The notes under the pieces: generated by a model
The model's input: the letters and a program-made list of their open reading frames with translations, nothing else
Database searches by the model: none
Told to the model about the DNA's origin: nothing
Made by a program: the position numbers and the translations under genes
Source of the DNA: UBA1930 sp943371535
Lineage (GTDB): Bacteria > Bacteroidota > Bacteroidia > Chitinophagales > Chitinophagaceae
DNA: 64,000 nt
Reading direction: 5' to 3'
Assembly: GCA_943371535.1 (NCBI GenBank)
Contig: CALRVE020000002.1
Location: 123,543 to 187,542, forward strand
Part shown: positions 60,713 to 64,000 of the stretch, piece by piece
Layout of the letters: the number at the start of each line of letters is the position of its first letter
Numbering within the stretch: the first letter of the stretch is position 1

Positions 60713-61273
60713 ATGAAATTGTACATTAAATATATGGCTTGCGAAAGTTGTAAAGTAGTTGTAAGAGAAGCACTTAAAGAGTTAGAGTTTACTGCTATAA
60801 GAGTAGAGTTAGGTGAAATTGAAACCAAAGAAACCTTAAGCGATGAAGACAAAACAGCCCTTAACAAAAAAATAAAAAAAGCAGGATTAGAAATATTAGA
60901 AAACAAAACAGGCTTATTATTAGAAAAAATAAAACAAGTAATGGTAGATTACGTGTATCATTCAGATGAAAAATCTTTATACAGTTTTTCAGATTTAATA
61001 AGTAAAGAATTGAACTATAGTTATGGCTATTTAGCCAACTTTTTCTCAGAGGTAGAAGCAACCACTATTGAGAAATATATTATTGCTATGAAAATTGAAC
61101 GGGTGAAAGAATTAATTATGTTAGAAGATTCTTCAATTAAAGAGATTTCGTATTTATTACATTATAGCAGCCCTGCACATTTATCCAATCAGTTTAAAAA
61201 AATTACTGGTTTAACGCCTTCACACTTTAAAACATTGAAAGAAAAAAGAAGATTAACCATACAAGAAATTTAA
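60713..61273 (+). CDS. AraC-family regulator with N-terminal CxxC (HMA-like) domain
   Basis: 186 residues. Residues 1-60 resemble a heavy-metal-associated ferredoxin-like fold with MACESCKVVVREAL (Cys10, Cys13) near the start. A helical linker follows, then the AraC HTH pair (about 85-180): FSDLISKELNYSYGYLANFFSEVEATTIEKYIIAMKIERVKELI, then SIKEISYLLHYSSPAHLSNQFKKITGLTPSHFK. It would sense metal or redox state through the cysteines; no metal pump or chaperone is adjacent. The start is not certain upstream of the CxxC. A 172-bp AT-rich leader separates it from the terminator. Confidence 0.88.
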   Translation: MKLYIKYMACESCKVVVREALKELEFTAIRVELGEIETKETLSDEDKTALNKKIKKAGLEILENKTGLLLEKIKQVMVDYVYHSDEKSLYSFSDLISKELNYSYGYLANFFSEVEATTIEKYIIAMKIERVKELIMLEDSSIKEISYLLHYSSPAHLSNQFKKITGLTPSHFKTLKEKRRLTIQEI

Positions 61274-61333
61274 TCCACTTTAAATAAAGAATACACAATA
61301 ACCAAAATAATTGAACTGTATAATGAATGAATT

Positions 61334-62260
61334 TTAGGTGAACTTTTGATTACCTTTTTCTATTTGACTTTTTATGAAACTTGTAAAATCTATAAGTTCA
61401 GTCACTATTTCATTTGGAGTATAAAGTTGAAGTTTGAATTTATGATTTTCTTCAAATACATCTTGTTTATTTATTGTAAGTTGAAAGTCAAAATAATGAA
61501 TTTCTTCCTCTTGAAATAAGTCAATTTTATGTGTATTTATTTTAGTTAAAACAGTAAACTTTTCAAATTTAGTTAAAACAAAATTCAGATTATTACAAGA
61601 AATGGAATAATTATATATATGGTCAAAAGTACAAGACATTTTAAATTTTGAAGTCATAACATTTGATACATTTTTAATATTTATATTAAATTCAAGGGAC
61701 ATACTATAATCATGATTAAGTATGTTTTCAGAGATATTCTTAATGACAATATCACCTATTACAAGCTTAACATTTTCCTTTCGTTCATAACATTGGCGTA
61801 TTTCATATTCAGCCATTGGCACAGCTTGGAAATTATAACGCTTGTAGAATAGTTTATTTTTGTTAACTTGATGTGGTGCTGAATAACTTAATGGAATCTT
61901 TATTACATAAACGCTTTTAGCTATATCACCACCAAATCTTACTGGAAATATGATAACTTCAACACGCTTTGATATTTGGCTTGAAATAACCAATTCTAAC
62001 CATTCTTTTGTAAATACATTTCCATCAATAAAATCAATTGAATCTGCTTTATGTTGCTTTTCATCTATACCATAAAAAATAAAACCACCATCAGAGTTTG
62101 CAAAAGCTGATACGTCTTGTGCTATTTCAACTTTTTTATGCTCATTATTATATAAAGCACCAGCACCTTTGAATTCAATATGAATAGATTCTTCAACCTC
62201 ATTTTCAATCAGAAAATGAATATCGCCTTCAGTCCAATCAGTTTTATTGAAAAAATCCAT
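61334..62260 (-). CDS. AlbA_2 / Schlafen-type DNA-binding domain protein
   Basis: 308 residues. The N-terminal AlbA_2 domain (about 10-145) has EESIHIEFKGAG, KKVEIAQDVSAFANSDGGFIFYGIDEKQHK and VYVIKIPLSYSAPH, the usual E-FK and AFANSxGG signatures. The C-terminal half (about 160-308) is a beta-rich, low-similarity region with many Asn. AlbA_2 proteins bind nucleic acid and are found near mobile or defence genes; the ATPase/helicase C-terminal partner of larger forms is absent here. It is alone on its strand, so its own promoter lies near 62280. Confidence 0.85.
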   Translation of the reverse strand: MDFFNKTDWTEGDIHFLIENEVEESIHIEFKGAGALYNNEHKKVEIAQDVSAFANSDGGFIFYGIDEKQHKADSIDFIDGNVFTKEWLELVISSQISKRVEVIIFPVRFGGDIAKSVYVIKIPLSYSAPHQVNKNKLFYKRYNFQAVPMAEYEIRQCYERKENVKLVIGDIVIKNISENILNHDYSMSLEFNINIKNVSNVMTSKFKMSCTFDHIYNYSISCNNLNFVLTKFEKFTVLTKINTHKIDLFQEEEIHYFDFQLTINKQDVFEENHKFKLQLYTPNEIVTELIDFTSFIKSQIEKGNQKFT

Positions 62261-62378
62261 TCTTATTTGTTTATAACAAAGTTTGGAAAAGTTTTCAGAT
62301 TATAAAAGTTTATTATTATTTTGTATTACATGAAATCAAAACGTTCACCAATCAATAAATTTTTACGAATATTTCAAT

Positions 62379-62504
62379 ATGGGTTTTCGTGTATGCTTTC
62401 ATTTCTATTTACACCAAATCATACTAAAATGTATTCTTAGTGGATGGATTACACTTGGTGTACTGGTTTTGTTATATTTATTAAGTACGATTATAAACCA
62501 TTAA
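62379..62504 (+). CDS. possible 41-residue single-TM membrane peptide
   Basis: A short open frame from ATG 62379 to TAA 62504, ending 10 bp before the next gene. The second half is a clean hydrophobic segment (WITLGVLVLLYLLSTII) preceded by the polar, cysteine-containing start MGFRVCFHFYLHQIILKC. An overlapping frame (62330-62440) codes for a second 36-residue peptide, so both cannot be assumed real. The position and the hydrophobic tail make it worth noting. No homology can be judged by eye. Confidence 0.3.
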   Translation: MGFRVCFHFYLHQIILKCILSGWITLGVLVLLYLLSTIINH

Positions 62505-62514
62505 AATTATTATT

Positions 62515-63075
62515 ATGTTCTGGAAAAAAAAGCAAGAAGAAGTACCAAAAGTTGAAGAAAAAAAATCAGGTGAAGGAATGTATGATTGCATAGGTATCAA
62601 TTATTTGGATGTGATTGAAATTGATGGTGAAGATTTGGATAGTGTAAAAGAAGAATTATTTGAAAAATTCAAACAAATGAAAAAAGTATTTTCAAGAAAT
62701 GATATTGAAAAAATCACTGAAAAATTTGGATATGATATTTGGAAATCATTTATCTGGGTTGAATTACCAATACTTCAATTAAATGCAAAATTCTCAGTAA
62801 ACGCTAAATATCGTTGGCTTGGAATTAAAAAAGAGTATGCTGATAAAGAACTATACATAGGAATAGAAAATCCTGAAGAGCTGCTTAAATCAAAGCTTAA
62901 CAATAAGGAATTCTATAATATGGTTCAGATACAAAATGTTTCAGCTGAAGTTGGTTTTAGCGTATTTGACCGTTGTAATTGGCAACTATTTACTGAAACA
63001 ACCAGAATATATCCAACAGAAACTTTTGTATATTATACAAAATCTAATGGAGTTAATAATTCAAATAATAATTAA
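62515..63075 (+). CDS. hypothetical protein
   Basis: 186 residues from an ATG. The N-terminus is very basic then acidic (MFWKKKQEEVPKVEEKKSGEG), followed by an alpha/beta domain with several aromatic residues (YDIWKSFIWVELPILQLNAKFSVNAKYRWLGIKKEY) and an Asn-rich end. There is no signal peptide or membrane segment. I do not recognise the family. It is followed 63 bp later by a two-TM protein on the same strand and preceded by a possible small membrane peptide. Confidence 0.65.
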   Translation: MFWKKKQEEVPKVEEKKSGEGMYDCIGINYLDVIEIDGEDLDSVKEELFEKFKQMKKVFSRNDIEKITEKFGYDIWKSFIWVELPILQLNAKFSVNAKYRWLGIKKEYADKELYIGIENPEELLKSKLNNKEFYNMVQIQNVSAEVGFSVFDRCNWQLFTETTRIYPTETFVYYTKSNGVNNSNNN

Positions 63076-63138
63076 CACAATTTATAATCTTTACATAATC
63101 ACCAGCCAATTATTTTTTTACTAACTAGATAATTCTTT

Positions 63139-63897
63139 ATGGAAAATAGAAATAGGTTTACAAGGCTGGTGATTGGTGCATTGATACTATTCATAATTAT
63201 TCTAGTTTTATTTTTCTTTTGGGGTGAATTAGCTGGGTTAAGTACTTTAAAGAAAATAAGCCATGAAAAATTCAATGCATTCTTTACAAGCTTGGGGGCA
63301 ATATTTACAGCAACATCAATATTCTTTTTGTACAAACAAAACAAAATGTTACAAGAAGAAAGAAAGCTTTCAGTTCAACCAGATTTATTCCTTAAGTCTA
63401 TCAAACTTGTTACTGAAGATGTAAGAATGAATGATTTTGATGCTTATGCACCAATATTCACATTTAATGAAAATCATTACAAAACAAAAGAAATATATAT
63501 AGAAATACACAATATAGGATTAGGTACTGCAAAACAAATATCCATCATGTGGTATTACGATACTGAACAAGTAAAAGAAATGGTTCAAAAAGTATATGCA
63601 GTAAATGATGCACATTTCGATATTATCCAATTCAACAATATAGATTTTCTTAAAATAAATGATAGTAACCACCTAAGAATACCATATGGTTACTTGGCTT
63701 TATTAGGTGATAGAATACTTAAACCATTTGATATAAATAGCAACGAACCAAGGCAACAATTACCAAAGCTTGAATTAGTTGTAAACTATTCAGATAACTA
63801 TAATCATATCGAACACAAAAGGTTTGAATTAATAGCTGAAAAATATTTTAAAACAATCAAGATAAGTTTTCAACAAATCACAAGTCAACATACTTAG
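63139..63897 (+). CDS. hypothetical two-TM membrane protein
   Basis: 252 residues. Two membrane segments lie at about 9-30 and 48-64, then a short helix (YKQNKMLQEERKLSVQPDLFLK) and a C-terminal alpha/beta domain of about 150 residues that would face the cytoplasm or periplasm. It has no motif I recognise. Proteins of this plan, with two N-terminal helices and a soluble tail, are common among uncharacterised and membrane-acting accessory genes. It is on the same strand as the hypothetical gene upstream. Confidence 0.65.
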   Translation: MENRNRFTRLVIGALILFIIILVLFFFWGELAGLSTLKKISHEKFNAFFTSLGAIFTATSIFFLYKQNKMLQEERKLSVQPDLFLKSIKLVTEDVRMNDFDAYAPIFTFNENHYKTKEIYIEIHNIGLGTAKQISIMWYYDTEQVKEMVQKVYAVNDAHFDIIQFNNIDFLKINDSNHLRIPYGYLALLGDRILKPFDINSNEPRQQLPKLELVVNYSDNYNHIEHKRFELIAEKYFKTIKISFQQITSQHT

Positions 63898-63966
63898 TAC
63901 CTTGGATAAAATCAACAGCCAAATATTTTTCCTTAGCACTATCTCATAAACTGTGTAAGTTTTAAA

Positions 63967-64000
63967 AGGGTCTAATTGGGGTTAACCCCAATTAGACCCT
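63967..64000. terminator. perfect 34-bp palindrome (probable terminator stem), cut by window end
   Basis: The two 17-base halves (AGGGTCTAATTGGGGTT and its complement) pair perfectly with no loop, after an AAAA run. It lies 70 bp after the last gene. A T run may follow outside the window. The palindrome is longer than any other terminator here. Confidence 0.6.

Noticed and set aside
61334..64000. Prophage or integrated plasmid
   Set aside because: No integrase, tRNA-end duplication, structural or replication genes are visible; the stretch is only called accessory-looking.

Overview
The window is a low-GC (AT-rich) stretch of a Bacteroidota chromosome, most likely from the Chitinophagales/Chitinophagaceae side of the phylum. 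The evidence is a type IX secretion (T9SS) C-terminal sorting domain, a GLPGLI-family protein, TonB-dependent receptors with carboxypeptidase-like N-terminal domains, a 2-gene peptide (POT) transporter pair, TAnnTTTG-type -7 promoter boxes instead of classical -10 boxes, A-rich ribosome-binding regions without Shine-Dalgarno sequences, and the tRNA-tuf-tRNA(Trp)-secE-nusG order typical of the phylum. I saw no prophage, transposase, rRNA operon or CRISPR array. Most of the window is ordinary housekeeping chromosome. The unusual part is its intergenic DNA, which is full of dispersed and tandem repeats.

Layout. 1-9.5 kb: mostly minus-strand genes, namely a TamB-like gene cut by the window edge, flavin reductase, an IVS-type four-helix-bundle gene between inverted repeats, fumarylacetoacetate hydrolase, a TIGR02757 protein, cystathionine gamma-synthase, fumarase C, YqgE and a GLPGLI protein. 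9.6-12.7 kb: a two-component system divergent from the GLPGLI gene, with GTTAA direct repeats between them, then a CAP-domain secreted protein. 12.9-20.2 kb: kbl, the first copy of a roughly 280-bp hairpin-rich element, a TspO-like membrane protein, a carboxypeptidase-like-domain protein and a large secreted caspase-family protein. 20.1-22.7 kb: a minus-strand operon with a winged-helix regulator, an internally shortened CreD, membrane proteins and a COQ4-like protein. 22.8-23.2 kb: a 155-bp tandem repeat. 23.2-34.2 kb: lipoprotein, D-lactate dehydrogenase-like enzyme, FecA-like receptor, DEAD-box helicase, purD and two POT transporters.

34.2-39.1 kb: a PadR regulator with its partner membrane protein, then the circularly permuted ATP-grasp / alpha-E / transglutaminase set, thought to be a peptide-tagging or amidoligase pathway. 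39.1-42.1 kb: nusG, secE, tRNA-Trp, tuf and four tRNAs (Thr-Tyr-Gly-Thr), read as one minus-strand block. The usual rplK-rpoC continuation after nusG is missing. 42.1-54.1 kb: small membrane proteins and lipoproteins, a TolB-like protein, a TPR lipoprotein, rpe, a T9SS cargo protein, a TonB receptor, asnB, a DUF2911 protein, ACP phosphodiesterase and an alpha/beta hydrolase. 54.4-58.9 kb: a PepSY-like protein, the second (inverted) copy of the hairpin element, and a polysaccharide deacetylase / GT2 / GT87 / methyltransferase glycan group. 59-61.3 kb: a deoxyhypusine-synthase-like enzyme, a lipocalin-like protein and an AraC regulator with an N-terminal CxxC domain. 61.3-64 kb: a more accessory-looking stretch with an AlbA_2/Schlafen-type protein and three unrecognised genes, ending in a perfect 34-bp palindrome.

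The observations most worth following up are: the two-copy, inverted, multi-hairpin element whose end supplies a stop codon to a neighbouring gene; the dispersed CCGATAGCTATCGG palindromes; paired hairpins in the tRNA-operon spacers; a putative response-regulator operator; a CreD without its periplasmic domain next to a COQ4-like gene; and the uncharacterised 61.3-64 kb stretch.
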